Assembly (NCBI RefSeq): GCF_012935695.1
Contig: NZ_CP052859.1
Coordinates: 5,125,001-5,189,000 of the forward strand
Origin: Pseudomonas sp. ADAK18
GTDB taxonomy: Bacteria > Pseudomonadota > Gammaproteobacteria > Pseudomonadales > Pseudomonadaceae
Direction of reading: 5' to 3'
DNA length: 64,000 bases
This document shows, piece after piece, positions 9,966 to 19,005 of the stretch (within the stretch, counting starts at the first letter, position 1; each line of letters begins with the position of its first letter). A model generated the notes under the pieces. That model was not told the origin of the DNA. It ran no database searches and saw nothing but the letters and a program-made list of their open reading frames with translations. The translations under genes were made by a program, and so were the position numbers.

Positions 9966-10661
9966 ATGTTTGATGTCGTTTCTTCGAGCAAATGGCCTAC
10001 CGGCTTCCTGATCAATCCCAACGTTGAACCCCTGGATCCAAAGTGGCTGAAGGAGTTCAGCAAGATCCCGGCTGCTGCCGTCAGCGATTGCCTGGGTCGT
10101 AACGTCGGTGGCCTGGGCCTCAAGTCCTTCCACGGCAATGCACCCATGCTCGGCAGTGCACTGACTGTGCGCGTGCGCCCGGGTGACAACCTGATGATTC
10201 TCAAAGCCATGCAAATGGCCCGTCCGGGCGATGTGCTGGTGATCGACGGCAGCGCCGACCTGACCCGCGCCGTGTTCGGCGGCATCATGCGCGCCATGGC
10301 CCTGAAAGCCGGCATCGTCGGCGTGGTGATCAACGGCGCCCTGCGCGACCTTGACGAATGGCAAACCGGTGAACTGCCGGCCTACGCCATCGGCGGCGTA
10401 CACCGTGGCCCAAGCACCGACGGTGGCGGCGAGATCAACGTGCCGATCTCCTGTGCTGGCATGCTGGTCGCTCCGGGTGACCTGATGATTGGCGATGGCG
10501 ACGGCGTGGTTGCCGCGTCCCGCAGTGAACTGCCAGAACTGCTGGTGCGCTGCCACGACCTACTGGCCCGTGAGAAGGCTACACTGGCGGCTATCGAAGC
10601 CGGCACATTGGACCCTGATCGTTTTGACGCGATCCTGCGCGCCAAGGGTTGCCCGGTCTAA
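9966..10661 (+). CDS. RraA-family aldolase-like protein
   Basis: A 231-residue member of the RraA/4-hydroxy-4-methyl-2-oxoglutarate aldolase family. Recognisable parts are PAAAVSDCLGRN near the N-terminus, the central GDVLVIDGSADLTRAVFGGIM segment with the divalent-metal and substrate loop, and the later VVINGALRDLDEW. True aldolases of this family cleave HMG-like hydroxy-acids; RraA itself inhibits RNase E without enzyme activity. The Arg-Asp pair in the ALRDLDE region favours an enzyme. The real substrate cannot be told. It precedes the TldD/TldE-like pair, but a REP pair separates them. Confidence 0.8.
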   Translation: MFDVVSSSKWPTGFLINPNVEPLDPKWLKEFSKIPAAAVSDCLGRNVGGLGLKSFHGNAPMLGSALTVRVRPGDNLMILKAMQMARPGDVLVIDGSADLTRAVFGGIMRAMALKAGIVGVVINGALRDLDEWQTGELPAYAIGGVHRGPSTDGGGEINVPISCAGMLVAPGDLMIGDGDGVVAASRSELPELLVRCHDLLAREKATLAAIEAGTLDPDRFDAILRAKGCPV

Positions 10662-10670
10662 AGTCAAAAA

Positions 10671-10743
10671 CATCGCAGGCAAGCCAGCTCCCACATTTGA
10701 ACGTATTCACAGGTCAAAATGTGGGAGCGGGCTTGCTCGCGAT
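10671..10743. repeat. REP inverted pair before the tldD-like gene
   Basis: CATCGCAGGCAAGCC...CACATTTGA faces TCAAAATGTGGGAGC...CTCGCGATG. The element ends only about 30 bases before the Shine-Dalgarno sequence of the next gene, so it lies in its leader if the two genes share a transcript. Confidence 0.88.
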
Positions 10744-10782
10744 GGGGCCCTCCGGGCCATTGCAGCCCACAAGGAGGTCCAC

Positions 10783-12225
10783 GTGTTCGACGCTCACCCG
10801 CAACTGAAAAAACATTTCTCTGCACTACGCACCACCGCCGAATTCTTCTCCCTGCGCTACGTTCGCGAATCCGGCCAATACCTGTCGGTGCGCAAGAACG
10901 TCGCCGAACCGCCACACCTGAACCACGACGAAGGCGCGATGCTCACCGTGCGTCTCAACGGTGTCGAAGCCTACGCAGCGACCAACGATATTTCCCTGCC
11001 TGGCCTGCAAGCCGCCCTTGAGCGTGCCGAACAGCAAGCCCGGCGGATCTTGCCCCATGCCCTGCTCGACCTGCGCGACCAACCCGTGTCCAGCGACGTA
11101 GCCGATTACCTGTCGCCCGACCTGAACCAGCCCTTCCCGTCCTTGAGCGATTGCTACCAACTGCTCGGCAGTGAATCCGCCGCAGTGCCCAAGGACGAGC
11201 GCCTGGTGAACTGGGAAGTCAGCCTGGGCATGACCCACGTTGAACAGATTTACCTCAGCAGCGCGGGCGCCGAATTGCGCCAGGCCCAGCGCTTCGTGTT
11301 CCCGGGCCTGAGCGTCACCGCCTACGACGGCAACGACAGCCAGACTCGCACCTTGGGCGGCACCAACTTCGGCCAGCAAGGCGGTGCGGATGTGATCAGC
11401 CGCTTCGGCCTGATCGGCGCCGGCCCGCAGATCGCTGACCAGGCGCTGCAATTGCTGCTGGCCCCGAACACGCCAGAAGGCCCGCGTGACCTGCTGCTGA
11501 TGCCCGACCAGATGATGTTGCAGATCCACGAGTCCATCGGCCATCCGCTGGAACTGGACCGCATCCTCGGTGACGAGCGCAATTACGCCGGCACCAGCTT
11601 CGTCAAGGCCAGCGACTTCGGCCACCTGCAATACGGCTCCAAGCTGCTGAACGTGACCTTCGACCCGGACATTCCCGAACAGCTCGCCAGCTACGGCCAT
11701 GACGACGACGGCACTGCCGCCAGCAAACAACTCCTGATTCGCGAAGGCCTGTTGCTCAAGCCTCTGGGCGGTGCGCTGTCGCAATACCGTTCCGGCATGG
11801 GCGGCGTGGCCAACAGCCGAGCGTGCAGTTGGAACCGCGCACCTATCGATCGCATGGCCAACCTCAATATCGAGGCCGGCGATCAGAGCCAGGCACAACT
11901 GATCGCAGGCATCGAGCACGGCATTCTCATGTCGACCAACCGTTCGTGGTCCATCGATGACGCGCGCAATAAATTCCAGTTCGGCTGCGAATGGGGCCAA
12001 TTGATTGAAAACGGCGAGCTCAAGGGCGTGGTGAAGAACCCCAACTACCGGGCCATTTCCGCGCAGTTCTGGCGCAAGCTCAGCGCCGTCGGCGATGCCA
12101 GCACTTTCCAGGTGCTGGGTACACCGAACTGCGGTAAGGGCGAACCCAACCAGGTGATCCGCGTCGGCCATGCGTCGCCAGCCTGTGTGTTCAGCAACGT
12201 CGACGTGTTTGGGGGAGATGCCTGA
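10783..12225 (+). CDS. TldD-like metallopeptidase
   Basis: A 480-residue TldD/PmbA-family protein. The zinc motif HESIGH is at residues 249-254, followed by a conserved DRILGDERNYAGTSF segment. In TldD-TldE heterodimers this subunit is the catalytic one and cuts unfolded peptides. The start is GTG at 10783, fixed by a strong AAGGAGG at 10771-10777; no ATG start in that position fits. Its stop overlaps the next ATG as TGATG, so the two subunits are probably made in equal amounts. Pseudomonads normally carry another tldD elsewhere, so this may be a paralogue with its own substrate. Confidence 0.85.
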   Translation: MFDAHPQLKKHFSALRTTAEFFSLRYVRESGQYLSVRKNVAEPPHLNHDEGAMLTVRLNGVEAYAATNDISLPGLQAALERAEQQARRILPHALLDLRDQPVSSDVADYLSPDLNQPFPSLSDCYQLLGSESAAVPKDERLVNWEVSLGMTHVEQIYLSSAGAELRQAQRFVFPGLSVTAYDGNDSQTRTLGGTNFGQQGGADVISRFGLIGAGPQIADQALQLLLAPNTPEGPRDLLLMPDQMMLQIHESIGHPLELDRILGDERNYAGTSFVKASDFGHLQYGSKLLNVTFDPDIPEQLASYGHDDDGTAASKQLLIREGLLLKPLGGALSQYRSGMGGVANSRACSWNRAPIDRMANLNIEAGDQSQAQLIAGIEHGILMSTNRSWSIDDARNKFQFGCEWGQLIENGELKGVVKNPNYRAISAQFWRKLSAVGDASTFQVLGTPNCGKGEPNQVIRVGHASPACVFSNVDVFGGDA

Positions 12226-13541
12226 TGAATACCTTCAAGGCTCTGGTGGATTGGCTCAAACACGCCATCACCGAAACAGAACAGTTCCACCTCGGTTACG
12301 CGGCGGAATCATCCGAGTTTGTACGTTTCAACCACGCCCAAGTGCGCCAGGCCGGCCACGTGCAACAGGCCAGCCTGAGCTTGAAACTGATCCATGACGG
12401 TCGTCACGCCGACCTCGGTATCACCCTGGCCGGCGAACCTGCACTGGACCGCCAGCGCTTGGCCGACGGCCTGCAACAACTGCGGGAAACCTTGCCGTTG
12501 CTGCCTCAGGATCCGTATCTGCTGCTTAACCACAACGCCTGGCAAAGCAAGGACGAACAGGACCGACCGCTACCGGAACTGACCCAGGTTCTGGAAGAAA
12601 TCAGCCAGGCCGCAAAGGGCGTCGATATGGTCGGTTTTTATGCCGCCGGCCCCATCAGTCGTGGTTTCGCCAGCTCAAACGGCGCCTTTGGCTGGCATCA
12701 GGCCAATAGCTTCAATTTCGATTTCAGCCTGTTCCATGCCAATGGCGAAGCGGTAAAAGCCAGCTACGCCGGCAACGACTGGGACAGCGCGACCTTCGCC
12801 CATCGCTTCCAGCAAGCCTGTGAGCAACTTGAATTCCTGGGCCGCCCGCTGCACCCGCTGCCCCCCGGCCAATACCGTGCCTACCTGGCCCCGGCGGCGC
12901 TGGAAGAAATCATCGGCATGCTGACTTGGGGTGGTTTTTCCGCCCAGTCCATCGCCAGCAAAGGCAGCCCCTTGCAACGGCTGTACGCAGGTGACCAGGC
13001 ACTCAGCCCGCTGGTGTCGGTGGATGAGCAGGTCAGTGGCTCGCTAAGCCCGGCGTTTTCCCGCGAAGGCTATCCGCGCAGCGATGTGAAGTTGATCAAC
13101 GCGGGCAAGGCCGATAAGCGCCTGATCAACTCCCGCAGCGCCGCCGAATACGGCCTGAGTACCAACGGCGCGCAAAGCGACGAAACCCCCACCGCCCTGC
13201 AAATGGCCGCAGGAAGTCTGGCCCAGGCCGATATCCTCAAACAGCTGGGCACCGGCCTGTACATCAGCAACCTGTGGTACCTGAACTACTCCGACCAGCC
13301 GGCCGCACGCCTGACCGGCATGACCCGCTTCGCAACATTCTGGGTGGAAGACGGCGAGATCAAGGCGCCCGTTAGCACCATGCGCTTTGATGACAGCGTC
13401 TATAACCTGCTGGGGTCGCAGTTGGAGGCGTTGACTGCCGAGCGAGAGTTGCTGTTGTCGGCCAGTACCTACAGCCAGCGCAATACCGCCTCGAACCTGT
13501 TGCCGGGTGCACTGGTAAAACGGTTGACGTTGACCCTTTAG
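12225..13541 (+). CDS. TldE/PmbA-like partner subunit
   Basis: A 438-residue TldD/PmbA-family protein with no HExxxH motif, as expected for the TldE-type subunit, which forms the substrate cleft with TldD but does not bind zinc. Typical segments are FYAAGPISRGFASSNG in the middle and the C-terminal GLYISNLWYLNYSD followed by MTRFATFWVEDGEI. Its ATG overlaps the stop of the preceding TldD-like gene by one base. No obvious peptide precursor or modification enzyme lies beside it. Confidence 0.83.
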   Translation: MNTFKALVDWLKHAITETEQFHLGYAAESSEFVRFNHAQVRQAGHVQQASLSLKLIHDGRHADLGITLAGEPALDRQRLADGLQQLRETLPLLPQDPYLLLNHNAWQSKDEQDRPLPELTQVLEEISQAAKGVDMVGFYAAGPISRGFASSNGAFGWHQANSFNFDFSLFHANGEAVKASYAGNDWDSATFAHRFQQACEQLEFLGRPLHPLPPGQYRAYLAPAALEEIIGMLTWGGFSAQSIASKGSPLQRLYAGDQALSPLVSVDEQVSGSLSPAFSREGYPRSDVKLINAGKADKRLINSRSAAEYGLSTNGAQSDETPTALQMAAGSLAQADILKQLGTGLYISNLWYLNYSDQPAARLTGMTRFATFWVEDGEIKAPVSTMRFDDSVYNLLGSQLEALTAERELLLSASTYSQRNTASNLLPGALVKRLTLTL

Positions 13542-13610
13542 ACACCGATGACCCTTTTCCACATTTTGAATCGCGCGTGCCTCCAGACAGCTACAACCCC
13601 CGCCCTAGAC

Positions 13611-13630
13611 ACCTGGCCACTCGGCCAGTT
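13611..13630. promoter_or_regulatory. lux-box-like palindrome
   Basis: ACCTGGCCACTCGGCCAGTT keeps the CT-N12-AG core of LasR/RhlR-type boxes, and I count one mismatch to NHCTRNSNNDHNDKNNAGNB. It contains CTGGCC and GGCCAG as perfect half-sites. Its centre lies about 43 bases before the start point predicted from the promoter at 13629-13657, the usual place for a LuxR-type activator. The site is inferred from sequence only. Confidence 0.45.
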
Positions 13631-13657
13631 GTCGCGTTCCAAAATCCTCGTTATAAA
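13629..13657 (+). promoter_or_regulatory. Promoter of the rhlA-like gene
   Basis: -35 TTGTCG at 13629-13634, a 17-base spacer and -10 TATAAA at 13652-13657. The -35 is weak and the -10 is good, the pattern expected of an activated sigma-70 promoter. It leaves a leader of about 120 bases containing two hairpins: CACTTG/CAAGTG at 13726-13741 and CTTGCCC/GGGCAAG at 13751-13770. The second ends just before the GGAG at 13773-13776. Confidence 0.55.
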
Positions 13658-13783
13658 GGTTGGTGGCCTCTAGCCACGCCTGCGCGGTAAAAATAACTCA
13701 AACAACTACTCCGCCGTCCTCAACCCACTTGTCCTCAAGTGAAGCATGACCTTGCCCGGGAAAGGGCAAGCTGGAGCGTTGAC

Positions 13784-14674
13784 ATGAATCACGGAAGTTT
13801 TGTCATTGAAAAGCTGTTCAAGCACTACAACGTTCACGTAGAGCAGCTTGGTAACAACCCAGAAAAGAAAACCGTGCTGTTGGTCAATGGCGCGCTGTCC
13901 ACCACCCGCTCGTTTGCGCGCACCAGCAAATGCCTGGCGGAGCACTTCAATGTGCTGATGTTCGACCTGCCGTTTTCCGGCTATTCACGTCCCTACAACA
14001 CCGACCTGGATCTGGTGACCAAGGACGACGAAGTGGAAATCCTCCGCGCACTGGTAGAGCGTTTTCAGGTCAACCACCTGGTGTCAGCGTCCTGGGGCGG
14101 TATCTCCACGCTGCTGACCCTGGCGCGTAATCCAGCGTCCATCGAAAGCTCGGTGGTGATGGCACTGGCGCCCAACCTGAACCAGGCGATGCTCGAATAC
14201 GTGGAACGGGTTCGGGTGCTGATCGAGGCCGACGACAAGTCTGCCGTCGGTCATCTGCTCAATGAGACCGTGGGTAAATACTTGTCCCCCAGGCTCAAGC
14301 GCAACAATCACCATCACCTGTCGAACATGGCCACCACCGAATACCGCCAGGCGCGTTTTCATATCCACCAAGTGCTGCAACTGGGGGATGGCAACTACCT
14401 GCCGCAGCTGCGCCAGATCGAAACGCCGGTGCACTTTCTCAACGGTACGCTGGACGAATACACCCCGGCGAACGAGGCGCAGTTGTTCAAGCAGTATGTC
14501 GGCCACAGCAGTTTTGCCACCGCCGAACATACCGGCCATTTGCTCGACCTGGAGTCCCGCGAAGCCGCCCTTTCCGTGCATCGTGCGCTGATCGACTTCC
14601 TGGTGGGCAAAGAAGTATCGCTGTCAGATATAGACGAACCGCCAGTGGGAAAAAGGGCAAGCGATAGCGCATAA
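13784..14674 (+). CDS. RhlA-like 3-(3-hydroxyalkanoyloxy)alkanoate synthase
   Basis: A 296-residue alpha/beta hydrolase-fold protein that resembles RhlA of P. aeruginosa more than PhaG. Shared segments include [23 protein letters not shown] and [15 protein letters not shown]. The nucleophile is Ser103 in ASWGG; the acid is the Asp in NGTLDEYT and the base is the His in [10 protein letters not shown]. RhlA condenses two 3-hydroxyacyl-ACP molecules into a lipid dimer that is a surfactant itself and the precursor of rhamnolipids. No rhlB or rhlC lies beside it; a DHA2 exporter follows by 37 bases. A PhaG-like transacylase role is the main alternative. Confidence 0.82.
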   Translation: MNHGSFVIEKLFKHYNVHVEQLGNNPEKKTVLLVNGALSTTRSFARTSKCLAEHFNVLMFDLPFSGYSRPYNTDLDLVTKDDEVEILRALVERFQVNHLVSASWGGISTLLTLARNPASIESSVVMALAPNLNQAMLEYVERVRVLIEADDKSAVGHLLNETVGKYLSPRLKRNNHHHLSNMATTEYRQARFHIHQVLQLGDGNYLPQLRQIETPVHFLNGTLDEYTPANEAQLFKQYVGHSSFATAEHTGHLLDLESREAALSVHRALIDFLVGKEVSLSDIDEPPVGKRASDSA

Positions 14675-14710
14675 TCGGCACTACATAGCCTGCTAACAAA
14701 AGGGTTCTCA

Positions 14711-16138
14711 ATGCCGAATCGCGTCCCGCTCGATGCCAAGACCGCCCGCTGGCTACCCTGGGTGGTAGCGATTGCCTTCTTCATGCAATCGCTGGACGGG
14801 ACGATCCTCAACACGGCATTGCCGGCCATGGCCTTGGACCTGGCGGAAGACCCGCTGCGCATGCAAGGCGTGGTGATCGCCTACATGCTCACCGTGGCCT
14901 TGCTGATCCCGGCCTCAGGCTGGGTCGCCGACCGCTTCGGCACCAAAAAAATCTTCTTCGGCGCGATCATGCTGTTCAGCATTGGTTCGTTGCTGTGCGC
15001 CCTGTCCAGTACCTTGACCATGCTGGTGGGCGCCCGGGTGATCCAGGGCCTCGGCGGCGCGCTGATGTTGCCGGTCGGAAGGCTGGTGGTGCTGCGCGCC
15101 TACCCGCGCTCGGAGCTGGTACGCATCATGGGCTTCATCACCATTCCCGGCCTGCTCGGTCCGTTGCTCGGCCCGACCATGGGCGGCTGGATGGTGCAGT
15201 ACCTGACCTGGCACTGGATCTTCCTGATCAACCTGCCGGTGGGCATGATCGGCTGCTACGCCGTATGGAAATTCATCCCGGACCTGCGAGGCAGCGAACG
15301 CACGCGCTTCGATGGCGTGGGCTTCCTGCTGTTTGGTGCGGCGATGGTGCTGATCACCATCGCCATGGAGGGCCTGGGCGAGTTGCACCTGCCGCATCTG
15401 CGGGTGATGTTGCTGCTGTTCGGCGGCCTGGCGTGCCTGGCGGCTTATTGGCTGCGGGCCGGGCATATCGATAACCCGCTGTTTTCACCAGTGCTGTTCA
15501 AGACCCGGACCTTCGCCGTGGGCATCCTCGGCAACCTGTTCGCCCGCCTGGGCAGCGGCGCCCTGCCGTTTCTGGTGCCACTGCTATTGCAGATCGCCTT
15601 GGGCTACTCGCCGTCCGAAGCTGGGATGAGCATGTTGCCCCTCGCAGCAGCGGCAATGTTTGCCAAGTCCATCGCCCGGCCGCTGATCGAGCGTCTGGGT
15701 TATCGCATTGTCCTGACCGGCAATACGTTGCTCCTCGGGATCATGCTGGCGAGCATGGGCCTGGTCAGCGAACACACGCCCTACCCGCTGCTGCTGGCGA
15801 TGTTGGCCGTTCTGGGGGCAATCAACTCCCTGCAATTCACCGCCATGAACACTGTGACCCTGATCGACCTCGACGACGCCCAGGCCAGTAGCGGCAACAG
15901 CTTGTTGTCGGTGGTGGCGCAACTGTCCCTGAGCCTGGGGGTGGCCTGTGCCGGTGCGTTGCTGGGTGGTTTTACCGCCGAGGTCGGCAACGATGGCGTC
16001 AGTACAGTACTCGGCGCGTTCCAGCTGACCTTCCTCACCGTGGGCATCATGGCGATGCTGGCCGCGGCGATCTTTTTGCAGCTGTCGCCTGCGGATGGCC
16101 GACGAGTGGTCAACCGCGAGCACGACATCGAGCACTGA
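14711..16138 (+). CDS. MFS transporter, DHA2 (EmrB/QacA) family
   Basis: A 475-residue inner-membrane exporter with about 14 hydrophobic segments. The family motif A appears as GWVADRFGTKKIF near residue 80, motif C-like glycine/proline-rich sequence as PGLLGPLLGPTMGGW, and the N-terminal acidic helix signature as SLDGTILNTALPAM. It is close to MdtD-type proteins. It follows the RhlA-like gene by 37 bases and probably shares its transcript, which suggests export of that lipid or of a related amphiphile. A general drug-efflux role is equally possible from the sequence. Confidence 0.88.
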   Translation: MPNRVPLDAKTARWLPWVVAIAFFMQSLDGTILNTALPAMALDLAEDPLRMQGVVIAYMLTVALLIPASGWVADRFGTKKIFFGAIMLFSIGSLLCALSSTLTMLVGARVIQGLGGALMLPVGRLVVLRAYPRSELVRIMGFITIPGLLGPLLGPTMGGWMVQYLTWHWIFLINLPVGMIGCYAVWKFIPDLRGSERTRFDGVGFLLFGAAMVLITIAMEGLGELHLPHLRVMLLLFGGLACLAAYWLRAGHIDNPLFSPVLFKTRTFAVGILGNLFARLGSGALPFLVPLLLQIALGYSPSEAGMSMLPLAAAAMFAKSIARPLIERLGYRIVLTGNTLLLGIMLASMGLVSEHTPYPLLLAMLAVLGAINSLQFTAMNTVTLIDLDDAQASSGNSLLSVVAQLSLSLGVACAGALLGGFTAEVGNDGVSTVLGAFQLTFLTVGIMAMLAAAIFLQLSPADGRRVVNREHDIEH

Positions 16139-16244
16139 AAGGTAGGAAGAACCTGCGTCACCCAGGACTTCTCGTCTGGAACGTGCAGGGAAAATCCCTT
16201 GAGGCTGCTACACTGCGCGACATTTTGTTTTGCAGGCCAGTCCC

Positions 16245-17630
16245 GTGACCACCATCGCCACCGCTTTTAATACTTTGCCGCTGTCCGCCGCCATGCTGGC
16301 TAACCTGGACGCCCTTGGTTATACCCAGATGACGCAGATCCAGGCGCAAAGCTTGCCGGTGATCCTCAAGGGGCTGGATCTGATCGCCCAGGCCAAGACC
16401 GGCAGCGGCAAGACGGCGGCCTTTGGTATCGGCCTGCTGAACCCGATCAACCCGCGCTATTTCGGCTGCCAGGCCCTAGTGATGTGCCCCACGCGTGAGC
16501 TGGCTGACCAAGTAGCGAAAGAAATTCGTCGCCTGGCCCGCGCCGAAGACAACATCAAGGTGTTGACCCTGTGCGGCGGCGTGTCCCTCGGCCCGCAGAT
16601 CGCCTCGCTCGAGCACGGTGCGCACATCATCGTCGGCACGCCGGGCCGCATCCAGCAACACCTGCGCAAGGGTTCGCTGGTGCTGGACGGCTTGAACACG
16701 CTGATCCTCGACGAAGCCGATCGCATGCTCGACATGGGTTTTTACGACGCCATCGAAGACATCATCAGCAAGACCCCGCCACGCCGCCAAACCCTGCTGT
16801 TCTCCGCCACCTACCCGGTGAGCATCAAGCAGTTGGCGTCCAAGTTCATGCGTGCGCCGCAGCAAGTGAAAGCCGAAGCGTTCCATTCGGATGAGCAGAT
16901 CGAACAGCGTTTCTACGAGATCTCCCCGGAAGAGCGCATGGATGCGGTGACCAAGGTCCTGGCCCATTTCCGCCCGGCCTCGTGCGTGGCGTTCTGCTTT
17001 ACCAAGCAGCAAGTACAGGAAACCGTTGATCACCTGACCTCCAAGGGCGTTTCCGCCGTCGGCCTGCATGGCGACCTGGAGCAGCGTGACCGTGACCAGG
17101 TACTGGCGATGTTCGCCAACCGCAGTACTTCGGTGCTGGTAGCCACTGACGTTGCCGCCCGTGGCCTGGACATTGATGCACTGGACATGGTGATCAACGT
17201 CGAACTGGCCCGCGACTCGGAAATCCACATTCACCGCGTCGGCCGTACCGGTCGTGCCGGTGAGACTGGTATCGCGATCAGCCTGGTGGCGCCGTCTGAA
17301 GCCCACCGCGCCCAGGCCATCGAACTGCTGCAGAAGTCGCCGCTGAACTGGGACCAACTGAGCAACCTCAAGTCCCAGGGCGGCGCACCGCTGCTGCCGG
17401 CCATGAGCACCCTGTGCATTGCTGCCGGGCGTAAAGACAAGGTTCGTCCGGGCGACATCCTCGGCGCCCTGACCGGTGACGCAGGGATTCCCGGTGCCCA
17501 GGTCGGCAAGATCGCGATCTTTGATTTCCAGGCGTTTGTGGCTGTGGATCGCACTATCGCCAAGCAGGCGTTGCAGCGTTTGAACGACGGCAAGATCAAG
17601 GGCCGTTCGCTGCGCGTTCGGATCCTGTAA
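16245..17630 (+). CDS. dbpA: ATP-dependent RNA helicase DbpA
   Basis: A 461-residue DEAD-box helicase that acts in 50S ribosome assembly through 23S rRNA helix 92. Motif I is AKTGSGKT, motif II DEAD in [10 protein letters not shown], motif III SAT, and motif VI HRVGRTGRAGETG. The last 75 or so residues (SQGGAPLLPAMSTLCIAAGRKDKVRPGDILGAL...) are the DbpA-specific RNA-binding domain. The GTG at 16245 gives MTTIATAFNTLPLSAAML; a TTG five codons upstream is the alternative. The gene is monocistronic in appearance. Confidence 0.95.
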   Translation: MTTIATAFNTLPLSAAMLANLDALGYTQMTQIQAQSLPVILKGLDLIAQAKTGSGKTAAFGIGLLNPINPRYFGCQALVMCPTRELADQVAKEIRRLARAEDNIKVLTLCGGVSLGPQIASLEHGAHIIVGTPGRIQQHLRKGSLVLDGLNTLILDEADRMLDMGFYDAIEDIISKTPPRRQTLLFSATYPVSIKQLASKFMRAPQQVKAEAFHSDEQIEQRFYEISPEERMDAVTKVLAHFRPASCVAFCFTKQQVQETVDHLTSKGVSAVGLHGDLEQRDRDQVLAMFANRSTSVLVATDVAARGLDIDALDMVINVELARDSEIHIHRVGRTGRAGETGIAISLVAPSEAHRAQAIELLQKSPLNWDQLSNLKSQGGAPLLPAMSTLCIAAGRKDKVRPGDILGALTGDAGIPGAQVGKIAIFDFQAFVAVDRTIAKQALQRLNDGKIKGRSLRVRIL

Positions 17631-17661
17631 GAACGCCGCATAAGCACTGTTCGAGCCGGAT

Positions 17662-17756
17662 CAATGTGGGAGCCGGGCTTGCCCGCGATGCAAACGACTC
17701 GGTCTAATGACCAGACCGAGTTGATGCTATCGCAGGCAAGCCAGCTCCCACATTTG
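17662..17756. repeat. REP inverted pair after dbpA
   Basis: REP arms (AATGTGGGAGCCGGGCTTGC and its inverted partner ending CTCCCACATTTG) flank a second, perfect inverted repeat in the spacer, ACTCGGTCT/AGACCGAGT at 17697-17721. The whole can fold as one long hairpin between dbpA and the next gene. Confidence 0.9.
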
Positions 17757-17811
17757 ATTGCATTGCAGATCAGGATTTGCAGTGAACCAACATTTGCATG
17801 AGGACACCGTT

Positions 17812-18990
17812 TTGCGCTCTACCGAAGTCGTAATCATTGGCGCCGGCGCCGCAGGCTTGATGTGTGCACTGACCGCCGCCGGGCGTGGGCGCAAAGTGAT
17901 GCTGATCGACCACGCGAACAAGGCGGGCAAAAAGATCCTGATGTCCGGCGGTGGCCGCTGCAACTTCACCAATATGTACACCGAGCCCGCCAACTTCCTC
18001 TCCCACAACGCGCACTTCTGCAAGTCCGCCCTGGCCCGCTACACCCAGTGGGACTTCATCGGGCTGGTGGCCAAGCACGGCGTGCCGTACCACGAGAAGA
18101 AACTCGGCCAGTTGTTCTGCGATAACAAATCCAGCGACATCCTCGGCATGTTGCTGGATGAGTGCATTCAGGTCGGCGTCAGCCTGCACCTGGACACCTC
18201 GGTCCAGGAGATCGCCAAGCTTGAAACCGGTTTTCACCTGCAAACCACTCTGGGCGAGCTGCGCTGCGAATCCCTGGTGATCGCCACTGGCGGGTTGTCG
18301 ATCCCGACTCTGGGCGCCACCGGTTTCGGTTACCAAGTGGCCAAGCAGTTCGGCCATGAGCTGCTGCCGACCCGCGCAGGCCTGGTGCCATTCACCATCA
18401 CCGACCAGCTCAAGGAGCTGTGCGGCGAGCTGTCTGGTACTTCGGTGGATTGCCTGGTGAGCTGCAACGACCAGAGCTTTCGCGAGAACATTCTGTTTAC
18501 TCACCGTGGCCTAAGCGGGCCGGCGATCTTGCAGATTTCCTCGTACTGGGAATCCGGCGACACCGTTGAAATCAACCTGCTGCCCGACCACGACGCCCAC
18601 ACCTGGCTGCAACAGCAACAGGCCGAGCGCCCCAACAGCGAGCTGAAAACCCTGCTGGGCGAGATCTTCACCAAGAAGATGGCCAATCTGTTGGCCGAGA
18701 CGTGGTTTGAGTCCAAGCCAATGAAGCAGTACACCCACGCCGAAGTGGCGGATATCGCCAACAAGCTGGGGAGCTGGCAGTTGGTGCCGGCGGGGACCGA
18801 AGGCTATCGCACAGCGGAAGTGACCCTGGGTGGCGTGGACACGCGGGAAGTGTCGTCCAAGACCATGGAATCGCTGAAAAGCCCGGGGCTGTATTTCATT
18901 GGCGAAGTGCTGGATGTGACCGGGCACCTGGGCGGGTTCAACTTCCAATGGGCCTGGGCATCGGGCTACGCCGCAGCGCAATACGCCTGA
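17812..18990 (+). CDS. HI0933/YhiN-family flavoprotein
   Basis: A 392-residue FAD-dependent oxidoreductase of unknown substrate. The dinucleotide-binding motif VVIIGAGAAGLMCALTAA is at the N-terminus, followed by the family hallmark GKKILMSGGGRCNFTN, and the C-terminal FAD contact is LYFIGEVLDVTGHLGGFNFQWAWASG. I place the start at TTG 17812, behind GAGGA at 17800-17804; a GTG at 17782 is also possible. Members of the family have been linked to cell-envelope and RNA dihydrouridine chemistry, but no role can be read from the neighbours here. Confidence 0.85.
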   Translation: MRSTEVVIIGAGAAGLMCALTAAGRGRKVMLIDHANKAGKKILMSGGGRCNFTNMYTEPANFLSHNAHFCKSALARYTQWDFIGLVAKHGVPYHEKKLGQLFCDNKSSDILGMLLDECIQVGVSLHLDTSVQEIAKLETGFHLQTTLGELRCESLVIATGGLSIPTLGATGFGYQVAKQFGHELLPTRAGLVPFTITDQLKELCGELSGTSVDCLVSCNDQSFRENILFTHRGLSGPAILQISSYWESGDTVEINLLPDHDAHTWLQQQQAERPNSELKTLLGEIFTKKMANLLAETWFESKPMKQYTHAEVADIANKLGSWQLVPAGTEGYRTAEVTLGGVDTREVSSKTMESLKSPGLYFIGEVLDVTGHLGGFNFQWAWASGYAAAQYA

Positions 18991-19005
18991 TACAACGCGG
19001 TAAAA

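Noticed and set aside
10825..12171. 448-codon open frame on the minus strand opposite the TldD-like gene
   Set aside because: No recognisable domain and fully contained in a well-supported gene on the other strand.
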